Assembly (NCBI RefSeq): GCF_037975245.1
Contig: NC_092569.1
Coordinates: 3,419,001 to 3,483,000, forward strand
Reading direction: 5' to 3'
Length of the DNA stretch: 64,000 nt
From: Apostichopus japonicus
Taxonomy: Eukaryota; Echinodermata; Holothuroidea; Aspidochirotida; Stichopodidae
Below are positions 38,985 through 48,906 of the stretch, piece by piece. A program made the position numbers and the translations under genes. The stretch's first letter is position 1; each line of letters starts with the position of its first letter. The notes below the pieces were generated by a model. The model had not been told where the DNA came from and searched no databases. It saw only the letters and a list, made by a program, of their open reading frames with translations.

Positions 38985-40145
38985 AATTTTAGCTCATACC
39001 AGCATGCTGGTGTGAGCTATTGTTACAGTGCGGCGTCTATCACTCTATCATTCTATCACTCTATCCGTCAACAATTGGTAAAACCGCTCCCACTCGCACA
39101 GTGTTTGATGGAATTTCATGAAACTTGGACACAAGGACCATTAGGTATAGGCCCATCAGAGATGATCCAAAATTTGGGGTCAAAGGTCACCTGTGGGCCG
39201 TAATGGGCCATTTTGTGGAAATACGCAAAATGCTTCTTCTACAGATTCCATGGTACAATGTTGAGGGTTTGTCACGATAGTACTATGGTAGTTTTACCTT
39301 CAGGGTGTTCATGAATTTGAGATCAAAGATCAACTAGGGGTCTTTTGTGGCCCGGGCCGCGGCCCTATATTTTCAAATTGCTCCTGTTCGTACAGTGTAT
39401 GGCCAATTATAATGAAACTTGGTCACAATGTTCCTTGGGATGAGAGTTACGAGGGGTGTTCGGAAAATTGAGGTCAAAGGTCATTTAGGGGGTCATTCTT
39501 TGTAATATTTTCAAATATCTCAATCTCCTCAAGATTTTGATGGATCATATTCAAAGTTGAACTGATGATTGTTGGATTGTGTATGAATACGGTGATGCCT
39601 AAAAATTTTTGGTCAAAAGTTAATTAATTGCAATTAATCCCCATTGTTTAAAAAAATCTGAGCCTTCACTTTTTGCCAAAGCTCCTTTAATTTGTCTCCC
39701 AGTGTCTGCAGTGTTTGTTTACATTTGTGGTTAAGCTCTGCAGAGGCTGTTAGTGGAATTAAAGCAGGACTGGGAGTTGTTATTAACTGTTGAACTGTAA
39801 GCATGAGAGCCCTATAGCCAGTCAGCACTTGCCGATTCTTAGAAGTCTTTGAGCCTGAGGTATGTAGGCAGCTTGTGAAGTTATGCCTTGTAGGGAGTGC
39901 TTGTTATGTCTGCTAAGGTAGAGGGGAGAAAGTTTAATAGGGTAGGTCAGTGGTATTGTTTGAGAGAGTGGGTAAAATAGGATTTAAAGGGGAAAATAGG
40001 AATTATAGCCAGTGGTGTGGCCAGGATTCTGCTAATGGAGGGGGGGGGGGTATCCCTCACAGGCCCAAAATTGGTTTTGTGGGCCCTACATTTTTAAGCT
40101 CGAAAAGGTATGAGCTTCTGCACCATTGGTGCTCTAGTTTTTTGT
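38985..40145. repeat. dispersed repeat with AGCTCATACC-type ends
   Basis: The left part opens TTTTAGCTCATACCAGCATG, followed by the near-inverted GCTGGTGTGAGCTATTG. Three related paragraphs of ATGAAACTTGG(A/T)CACAA and GGTCAAAGGTCA(C/T) repeat through 39110-39490. The right end has AAAGGTATGAGCTTCTGCAC and GGTGCTCTAGT. The internal paragraphs look like diverged tandem copies. I recognise the style as a dispersed invertebrate repeat but cannot assign a class. A G-tract transposon end, AGTGGTGTGGCCAGGATTC, is embedded at 40010. Confidence 0.55.
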
Positions 40146-42620
40146 AATCTCTTTACTAGCACTGATCATGTTCTCAGATTATTAAATAAATCACTTGGTC
40201 ACTGATCTCTGTAATCACTGGTTTAGGCCTGCTTGATTCACGCATGGATTATTACGACCTGCAACCAGTGTGCCTGGAGCCTACCTACATACATGAGGCA
40301 ATATGAGAGGCTGTGTTCCACAACGTGAATGGTCACAAGGAAGGAATGGGGGACATGAATCTTTATTTCTATATTCTACTTTCACAACACATTATAGTTT
40401 TACCCATGTTCATTTGCTGTCGGTAACGTTTCATCTCTAGCAACCACTCCTCCCTCATCAAAGTTATTTAGGAAATATTTTCACAGGAGAGGTGTAATCT
40501 TCCCCTCCCCCCCCCCACACTGAAATGGAGAGGCAAGTGGGGCTCTGGGAGAATTGTGTCACCTTTTTTGCAGTCTTCATTTTTCCTTAAGTGAGTAAAC
40601 ATTACTCTCGATCCCAATTTCCTTGAGCCTCAACTGAAACAGGAGCTATAGCTCCCTGATCCCTTTCTTATCAGGCCTGTCTCCCCATAAAACAACGGAC
40701 AAATCATATATTTTTGGATTTGAAACGTTTCTGGAGATACCGATGCAATCAACTACAGCAAACTTAAAATTTTTAATTAAACAGAATGGAGATTGAAAAT
40801 CCTACTAACTGCTTAAAAGAGAAAAAACATGGAAAGTCATTCCTTTTGCTCAAGATATGTAATGCATAATCTTCCTTTGAAAACAATCTACTCCAATACA
40901 TTCTCTCTTTTTTTGTACGTTTTCTCATGTTACATTTAAATAAGAAAGCTTAATAAGTATATACAGTTATAACCACAAACATGATTATTTTGAAACCAAA
41001 TCATAAGAGGTAGCAGTAATGCAAATTATAGTCCAGTATTGGTCTAAACATCTCATTTGATATCAATGTCCACATACTACAGATATGATGTGCTCAGCTG
41101 TAGCTAATATATCCAACATCATCATCGAGCCACCACAAGTAATAGAGACTAGTCCAGTTCCTGATAAGTCTGGGGTCTTGAGAAGTTAGGAGTATTTTCA
41201 TGTAGATCTGAGTCGAATCCCCGACTACAGCATGGACAATACAGAATATAACCATGAAGTTCTGCACATTTTTAGGCCTATGACAAGGAGCTTCAATGAG
41301 GGCTGAGCCATAACCCACCAGACCCCACTTGTATTACATATTTGAGACTTTTGGAAGTATGATGAACTGGCTGGTTGGTACTGAGACCATTTTTGAGAAA
41401 AGTACTCCAAGATACAGAATGGCTGTTGATCCTATGTCAACCGGTGACACCCAGTCCCCCCTCACATTGAGACTGCAACCATGTGGTCATGGTTACGTTA
41501 TGTCAAGTGAGGTATCACAAGTCCCTTGGAAGTGGAATAGTTACATCGTATGATCAGGTTAAAGGTTGCCGAGCAATTGACTGGCAGATACGTAGTGACA
41601 TGTTGTCGGCCATCTTAACCACTGACATGTGACCTCTATTAGCTGATCTCTTATAAGGGTACACCCAGCTGTAATATTACAGATATGATTATTTCTAAAA
41701 CCAATTCATTAGAGGAAGTATTTATTATCAGTATTCAGATTTAGGTAATCTACGCAAAACTTGTGGTAAGGATAATGTATCCATTTGTTGTGCAACCCAG
41801 AGTCGTAACGAGTTAATTCATTTTAAGGTAAAGTCGAGTCACTGTCAGTGAGTTCTCTCACTCCAGTCACTCGTATTATCTCTGTGGTGAAAAAGATTGA
41901 CAAACTTGTTTGATTTGCATTACTTTTGAAATTTTGTGACTTGGCGTCGTTACAACACCGGTGCAACCTCTGGGCATATAAACCTCCAATAACTCTATCT
42001 TGCAAGTTTAGCACCATGCGTTACAGCTTTCAAATGAGCTACACTTTCTGCACAGGAATGGTTTCATGGAATGATCATATCAACGACTCAAAGATGTATC
42101 TTGGTTCACTTAATGATGGTGAGTCTGTGCAAGAGAAGACCCCCTTTATCTTTAAAGAGATAGTTTGCTTCTGTAAGAACCTTGCAATAACCAGTACATG
42201 GTAAGCAGTGTACTTTTTCATTGTTTGCTCAACTTGTTGAGTTAGTTGTGACAGGAAGAATATCATGTGCTTTGCAGGTTTACAGATAAAAACCTTGAAT
42301 GTCCATTAATAAATTATTTGGCAGTACCAAATCTCATGTATGGTTTGACCCAAACTATACAGGCATACTCTTATATGCCAACATCTTAATTCATACAACA
42401 CACCTGTCCATTAGTCGAACAAATTGTGGGCAATATTCAAACGTCTTCCTCACTGTATATCAGTAATACACCTTGTTCCATCTTCACAGCCAAAGAGCTC
42501 TCTGTATTGCTTCAGCAACCAACACCCCCCCCCCCCCAAATAAAACCCTTTCTATTGACCTATCGGGCCATAGATGAAATCTATTGCTAACTCAGAAGAT
42601 CCCTCTCACACTACTGTAAC
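40146..42620. other. intergenic stretch, possible broken membrane-protein fragment at 41094-41460
   Basis: On the minus strand, 41460-41094 reads as about 120 codons with one in-frame TAA, containing two hydrophobic stretches (IGSTAILYLGVLFSKMVSV; VQNFMVIFCIVHAVVG). This resembles a decayed multi-pass membrane protein or an exon pair, but I recognise no family and no splice sites. 40960-41040 and 41665-41740 share ATGATTATTT and TTAGAGGAAGTA-like words, suggesting an old local duplication. No other coding support. Confidence 0.3.
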
Positions 42621-42635
42621 GATTCCCTGCAAGTT

Positions 42636-42641
42636 TTTATT
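42636..42641 (-). terminator. polyadenylation signal of MRGBP (AATAAA)
   Basis: AATAAA on the minus strand about 120 bases after the MRGBP stop codon. Confidence 0.6.
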
Positions 42642-42761
42642 TACATCCGGGCTACTGCTGCAGTCTTAGATCTGTAAACTAGGACGGAACTCTCCTGGTG
42701 ATCGTCGACACCCGTTTATCTTCGATGGTGCTCTACTGCCTTCCGCTAGTCGACTGTTGCA

Positions 42762-45697
42762 TCATCGTCTTCTCTTACTGGTCGGAGCTTCGCTGGGAGT
42801 GCCAGCCGACTGCCTCGTTCTCTTCCTCTTTGCTCCATCTTTGTCTGAAGAGGTGACTCCTGATGGCGTAGCTTTTCCCTTGACTTCTTTCTTATCTGTT
42901 TTTCAAATGGTAAAAAAAAAAATTCTTGAGAGGGTGTAGATAACTTCAGAACTTTCTTGAGAGGGTGTAGATAACTTCAGAACTTTCTTGAGAGGGTGTA
43001 GATAACTTCAGAACTTTCTTGAGAGGGTGTAGATGGCTTCAGGTAGAAATGAGACCACTGAAGGAGCTTATAGAATTCTTTTCTTAGAAAATTTTGATAT
43101 TCACTTGTGTCATAATCATCATCCCATAAATTCAAAGGTTTGTAGTGACATATAAATGTAATATGAAATTATTGCTGACAAAAAACAAAACAAAACTAAA
43201 GAGTGAAAAGCAGAGATTGTAGTTGATGTGTCATAAAAGAATACCCTTACCATCCTCTTGCACGTTAGTTTTCTCTGAAGACTTTGTCTTTTTGAGGTCG
43301 CCAAATTCATTTTCTGGAAGGTCAAAGTTCTGTTGTACGTTGGGGAATGGTATGACTTCAGATTCATGCTGTAAGAGGATTGAGAGAAATTACAAAATTA
43401 CAACAATTTAAACTTATTTAATTACAAGTTATATTAACTAAACACAATATAAATGATAGGTGACCAGATTAAAGGTCACCAGCATTGCCTAAATTCTATG
43501 CATGCTAAAAATTTGCTAGACCAGTCCCACACCATTTTTGTGGAGTCGTGTCTATGCAGTAAAACTACAATATGCTGAGGGCAGTCAACTTAAAGCTAAT
43601 CACTATATCAAATTTATTTGTCATATGTTTGTACAAAATATATACAAAATAACATTACAGTATAAGTTTAACATATGAAGGACACTAGAAAAACAACAAG
43701 GCTGTTATTTCAGCTAGTGACCAAGCAGAAACATAAAACAATGAAACACTTAAATTTAAAGTTCAGAGGGAAAAAGCTGGACATAGAGAAAACCAAAGAA
43801 GAGAAGAATAAAAAATATTGCCCCTATAATATGCTAGAAAAGCAGGTACAGTAATTGTCATGGATGTTTAAATTTCTACCAGCCATTTATTGCTTCTCTT
43901 AAAGTGGTCACCCCACACTGAGACATTGATTGTCTATATTCTGACAATCCTCAATATATGTGAACATTTTATACGTCCAGCTTCACCAGAAAAGTGTTTT
44001 TTAAATATTCTAGCAGATTTTTAGCATGGACATTTTTTGGGGGACAAAGACCCTTACAGATGATGGTCTCAATGAGGCAACAGGTTCTGTAGGGAGTCAG
44101 TAAATCTAAACCGAAAATGGAAGTTTCAAATACTGCTAACCCATTTCTCTTTTTTTGCAATCTTATTTGTATCAATTGATAACTAATTATTTATCTATTT
44201 CTGTAGATCCTTTACATTCAAAAAATGCTAGAAAAAGTGGTCTATTTGAAAATTAACTAATTACACTCATAATTTACCATAACAATATTTAACTTGATCT
44301 TAATCTGAATATGATCTGTGTACTTACCAAAGCAGCCATATCATACATGGTTTCTAGATGATCCCAAATCTGCTTGGAGGAAATTTTAACCGTGGCTGAT
44401 GTCACCAACTTCTCATAGATGCACATCATATGAAAGTGTTTGTTGATCCCTGAAGGAAAGTAGGAAATGACAAAAGTAGATTGTTAAAAACACTACAAAT
44501 AGTTTGTGAAAAACATCAACCACATATTTCAATGATCACAGGGGAAATTTCAATTTCTTTTTTTCAATTTCATGATGGATCTGGCACAAACCTAATGACA
44601 GATTTATTGCATACTAAGGTCTGCCTTGAAATGAGGTAGGTCCTAGGTACTTTGGAGATTGCGATGGTGACTGGGTGCACAATGTTTGAAATTGTGATGG
44701 TATATGGTAGATGCTTGCATATTCTTCATAGAAATTTAAAAAGAACTAGGCCTCACTACTACCCTACATGTATTCTTCAAATTAGTACAGCAATACATGA
44801 CTCAATTGATATGTATAAGCTGCAGCAATGGAAAATCATAAAACTTCACAAATTCCTAAGCTAGGCTACTTCCTTTGATACAGATAGTAGCCTAGTCAGT
44901 ATTGCGAAGTTTGGAACACTAAGAAGTTCGGACACCCCTAAGAAATACACAATTTAAACATGATAACCTACAGCTAGAGCCAATTTCACGAAAAACTACG
45001 AAGCTACAGTTATTTTCTCTCCAAAATGACCCGTGTGCAAGCAAGTACTTACATATTTGCCAATAAAAGGAAGTTATAGTTTTGGGGTGTTTCAAGGCTT
45101 ACGTGTCCGAACTTCGAAGTGTCCATGCTAGTAGTAGATAGTATTAAGCAAGTCTGGTTAAATCTTATGTAGCAGCAACGTTCTCACCCCCCCCCCTATT
45201 CTCTATATGTAGAGAATAGTGATAAAGCAAACCGGACAGAATACTCTTGGAATACCAAACTTATGAATTATTCAAACTATGCAAAACATTTCTAGTCAAA
45301 GTACAAAGTCAAACTCAAATTTTGGAACTGCTGCACAATCTGTATACCCTCCACAACACTCCCGCAGCCTTAATTCTGCATTATTCAATTCATATTAAGA
45401 TAACATTATTGCGAAAAAAGTAAAGGCCATACTGCAACTTACTGCAGTCATCACTGCCTCTTGGATTAACTTTGTACCGTTACTTTAGTTAGACAATACA
45501 AATTACAATGGAATGAGCCTAACCTTAGTTTATACGCTAACAGTACAACAAGTAACACTAACAAACAAAAGCACGCACAAGTAAAGAAATAACCACAGCC
45601 TACCAACTGGTTTATGCTTTCGCATGGCATAGAACAGCATCACTTCCATTTCAGGTCCCCATTGCACCAATTGGTCATCGCTACTAACGACAGCCAT
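42762..45697 (-). CDS. MRGBP: MRG/MORF4L-binding protein (Eaf7 family), NuA4/TIP60 subunit
   Basis: Coding exons (minus) are 45697-45604, 44449-44328, 43368-43251 and 42895-42762: 468 bases, 155 residues. Exon 1 encodes WGPEMEVMLFYAMRKHKPVG, matching the family's W-x-P-E-x-E-V-x-L-F-x-A-M core. Exon 2 gives INKHFHMMCIYEKL and SSKQIWDHLETMYDMAAL. Exon 3 begins HESEVIPFPNVQQNFDLPE. Exon 4 is basic (DKDGAKRKRTR, ending SKRRR), consistent with a nuclear protein. MRGBP bridges MRG15/MRGX to the NuA4/TIP60 histone acetyltransferase complex. The C-terminal tail is shorter than in human (204 aa). Junction phases agree throughout. Confidence 0.94.
42923..43044. repeat. 31-bp tandem repeat (four copies) next to an MRGBP splice acceptor
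   Basis: The unit TTCTTGAGAGGGTGTAGATA with ACTTCAGAACT recurs at 42923, 42954, 42985 and 43016; the last copy diverges (GATGGCTTCAGG). On the transcribed strand it lies about 25 bases upstream of the exon 4 acceptor, so the branch point and pyrimidine tract may come from the repeat (CTACACCCTCTC). Confidence 0.9.
44913..45124. repeat. inverted-repeat element in MRGBP intron 1
   Basis: GAAGTTCGGACAC (44923-44935) and GTGTCCGAACTTC (45103-45115) are exact inverted repeats. Extended ends GGAACACTAA and AGTGTCC match imperfectly. The size of about 210 bp and internal AT-richness suggest a small MITE. No clear target duplication. Confidence 0.6.
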
Positions 45698-45699
45698 AT

Positions 45700-46235
45700 T
45701 GAAAATATCGGGGAATATGCAGTCAGTGGACAGGGTTAGTTAAAGCTCGCTATTTCTTTGAAAGAAGTAAGGTTAACGTTCCATACTTCTTTGACTTGGA
45801 CAATGCAGGCACATGGGTTTCGCGAAACAGCCAACTATGTAAACGACGCGACACTGGTGGTACACGCTGTACGACTAAAGTTAAATCTTAAGTAATTCAT
45901 GTAAACGTATTAATGCAAACCGCGCCCACACTTCTCAAACTTTACTGGTCGCGAATGGTAACACACATTCGACCTGATCGAAGCCTAATTAGTTGTTTCC
46001 ATTCTGTTAATATAAGAGTGGGTTCAGGCAGGTGGTGTAAGAATCAATTTTCTTTCTTCGATAATTCACGACTTATTTACAAAATTTTGTAAAATACAGT
46101 ACTGTTTCATGACAGCTATTTCATTTACATTTTAATTCATATGAGACACATTCACGAATTTCACGGGTTATAAAATGCGTCTCAAGGCTCATGCGTCAAA
46201 AAGAGACACATAACCAACCATTGTCCGGTCTTTAT
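45700..46235. other. MRGBP upstream region
   Basis: Contains the presumed MRGBP 5' UTR and promoter (minus strand). No TATA box near the start. Nothing else recognised. Confidence 0.4.
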
Positions 46236-46239
46236 CTTT

Positions 46240-46505
46240 ATTTCAATTATTTATTTATTTGTTTTATCGCCAATTGTGTACAATGGGAAAGGAAGTGTCC
46301 TATAAAGTCTTAAAAAGACTTAACAAAGTAGGAGACTCCCTGGAAAAAAAAGACAAAAAAATCTACAAATATAGATAATACAGTTTATACATAAGGATTA
46401 AATATACAGTAATAATATCCTAACGACTCGCTGATATGGATACGTGATTATATTATATAATACTAGTACGAGGTAATAAATTCCTTTTATAAATGTCTGG
46501 TGACA
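46240..46505 (-). mobile_element. 3' end of the CR1/L2-like LINE, second copy
   Basis: Closely matches 18370-18612: GCCAATTGTGTA, GTCTTAAAAAGACTTAACAA, GTAGGAGACTCCCTGG and CAGTAATAATATCCTAACGA are shared. The element is on the minus strand, and its tail reads AAATAAATAAATAATTG. It is 5'-truncated, the usual result of target-primed reverse transcription. Confidence 0.85.
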
Positions 46506-46509
46506 TAAA

Positions 46510-47735
46510 TCTTTGTGACGAACATCTCAGTCCTTCAAACGGCTAAAAAATTACTGCTTCAAATGGGAGGTATCCTATTTTAAAAGTCGTGGCTGAGAAC
46601 ATGATATGCAGCAAATGTTTTTTTTTTCTTTTCATATTTTTAAGTAATTGTTATAGGTGTTTACACGGAAACCAGTGTCATCATTAGGTCACGTATAGCT
46701 TTAATATCTTATATGTAACGTTTGCAAAACCGAGCTCCATTACAGAAATTAAGCATGTTTAAATTACTTACGAAGAAAAATAAGCACATGTGGCTCAATG
46801 ATGCCATATTTACTTGATAAAGTCTTCATATCTGTGACATTCCCCAATCGGAATAATTATTTGTTTTGTGAATGTGTTCATGACAGTTATCTCTATGATA
46901 GATCAAAAAAGATTTTCTGTTTCCTCTTACCTTTCATGCATATACACTTCATTATAGTTCAGGATTTGAGACCAAAGCAGTCAACGTAGGCTATGCTGAA
47001 ACTAATACTGTACACCCTCCATATAAAACTATAATACACCCTCATATAGTCTTGTTAAGACCCTATAGTATGAACAGCCTATAGTGTACTTTTCTTTTTC
47101 ACAAAGCTATTTTCTCGTATCTATTTGCTGCACTGCCCAGAGAACGCCCCGGCAACGCTTTCGATGATCCTAGACAGATCCTTGGGCATTTAAAATACAG
47201 TCGGCAAGCAAATTCGTGATAGGCAGAAACAGACTCTGAGGCATGTCAAGTTTGCACGCGAGATAAAGAGAACATATTACAAACGACTTGGCCAAGACTA
47301 ACCGTCATAAACAATAAAGCCTATATAAATATATAAATTAATTTGACTGAACTTTGCTATAGCATACTTTTAGGTTCGTCTACTTCCAACATTCCACTGA
47401 TTTGAGGCTGGTATAAGCTCTGGAAATGATGAAATTTGCAACCCTTTAGGGGATTTGTCTCATAAGGGGGCTCTACGGCGGGCCTGGCCCAGTACATGGC
47501 TTGGCGCTCCGCACTCGCAATGTCCCCCTTTTGGCGCCAGTTAAAATTATTTTATTTTTTTAGTTATCGTATGCATTACGGTTTTCTTTGTATCGTCTCA
47601 CAATGGGATATCCAGTTAATTTATTACTGAAATTTTGTCTGTACGATATCGCCAGATAAGATAAAGCGGGGCTGAGCTACTCCCGTCCCCCTAGTTCAAG
47701 TTTTTTTTAGCAGAACTACATTATGAATATTCAGA
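46510..47735. other. intergenic stretch between the LINE end and the ESCO promoter
   Basis: No coding support. 47455-47545 (GGCTTGGCGCTCCGCACTCG and neighbours) recalls the GGCGCTCCGC repeat family at 61070 and 63640. Confidence 0.4.
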
Positions 47736-47740
47736 TAGGC

Positions 47741-47770
47741 TTTCCCGCCATCAGCATTTTGAATCGCGGG
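47741..47770 (+). promoter_or_regulatory. E2F-type and CHR-like sites upstream of the ESCO gene
   Basis: TTTCCCGCC (47741-47749) is a strong E2F consensus. TTTGAA (47758-47763) is a CHR-like element, and TCGCGGGA (47764-47771) is another E2F-like half. This combination is typical of cell-cycle-regulated promoters, suiting an S-phase cohesin acetyltransferase. A possible untranslated first exon ends at the donor ATTTG|GTAAGG (47944). That exon is inference only. Confidence 0.45.
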
Positions 47771-48642
47771 AGATAAAACATTGTGTTGTAGAACAGCTCA
47801 GCTCTAGGCAGATTTTACTGTAGGCCTTTGTGCGTATATGCTACATATGCGACAGCAATGTTTTACGGCAAACACTACGCTACAGGCTTATACGAGTTCA
47901 ATTGAACGTTTGAACACCAACCTATTATTCAAACTAAAAATTTGGTAAGGAGGTAATGAAACGTTGAACACACGTTTTAAGAATGGTCAAAGTTAGTACC
48001 GTCTGCTCTCACTCACGTCTGACTAGGCCTAGGCTAACGTTAATTATAGGCATAGGCTATAGTAGTACTAGTATAGTATTGCATTAGTACGTAGTACTAA
48101 ACTTGTATTATTTAGTACTACTACTAGTAAGCAGTGGTACTTAAGGAATAGGAGGATATGTCAAATACTTAACCGTTAGGCAAGGTCGAATACCGCACGC
48201 GAGGCCTATCAAATTATACTGATAGGCTAGTAATTTCCATGTATTACATAGGCCTAGCATACGCGCTTCAATGTGCAATACCAAATACACTTTATTCCTT
48301 ACACACTTTATCAAGCCTCAAGTTTGATCCTTATGTGTTTGGCCAAACAGATTATTAAAAAAGGACTAGAGGTGTAGCCAGGCCTAGGCCTAGCCTATCT
48401 TAAAATTAAATCTAGCAAGTAGTTACTGTACACTATATGGAACAGACAATTTAGCTTTACTCTGATTGAATATAAAGATACAGTCGGATGTGACTTAGGC
48501 CTATCGACAATTAAGCTGATTATTGTTTTTGAAATTACTACAACTTGCAAGGACATGTGCCATGCTAAAGATGAAGGCCTAATGAAGCTATTTTCCCTCG
48601 TAGTGTAATGCATACAATATTGATTCTCTGCACCCGAAGTGA

Positions 48643-48708
48643 CATCAGTTTGGGTAGAAGTATACTACATTTTGTACATAATGTAGTATACTTCTACCCG
48701 AACTGATG
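48643..48708. repeat. 29-bp near-perfect hairpin upstream of the ESCO coding exon
   Basis: Arms 48643-48671 and 48680-48708 differ at one position (TTTGGG versus TTCGGG) and are separated by 8 bases. The arm core is GGGTAGAAGTATACTACATT. It lies about 160 bp before the splice acceptor of the first coding exon. Confidence 0.9.
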
Positions 48709-48906
48709 CCATTACAATGTTGGATGGAATATAATACATACATTTAAAAGCTAGGTGCTATGAAGAAATCACTCAAAAGCTATGTTAGTTGAAACATGTT
48801 CAACTTGACACAACAAACAATGTACAACTAGACATAGATTGTGTTTGATTCCTCCCTCTCAACAGGTCGTCTTGAAGACAAAGGCCCGACAGCAAGGACA
48901 TGTACA

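Noticed and set aside
48841-48866. ESCO open frame extended upstream to 48841
   Set aside because: The frame starts at GTG and includes a pyrimidine tract ending CTCTCAACAG, which is a splice acceptor. The first ATG in the exon is at 48907.
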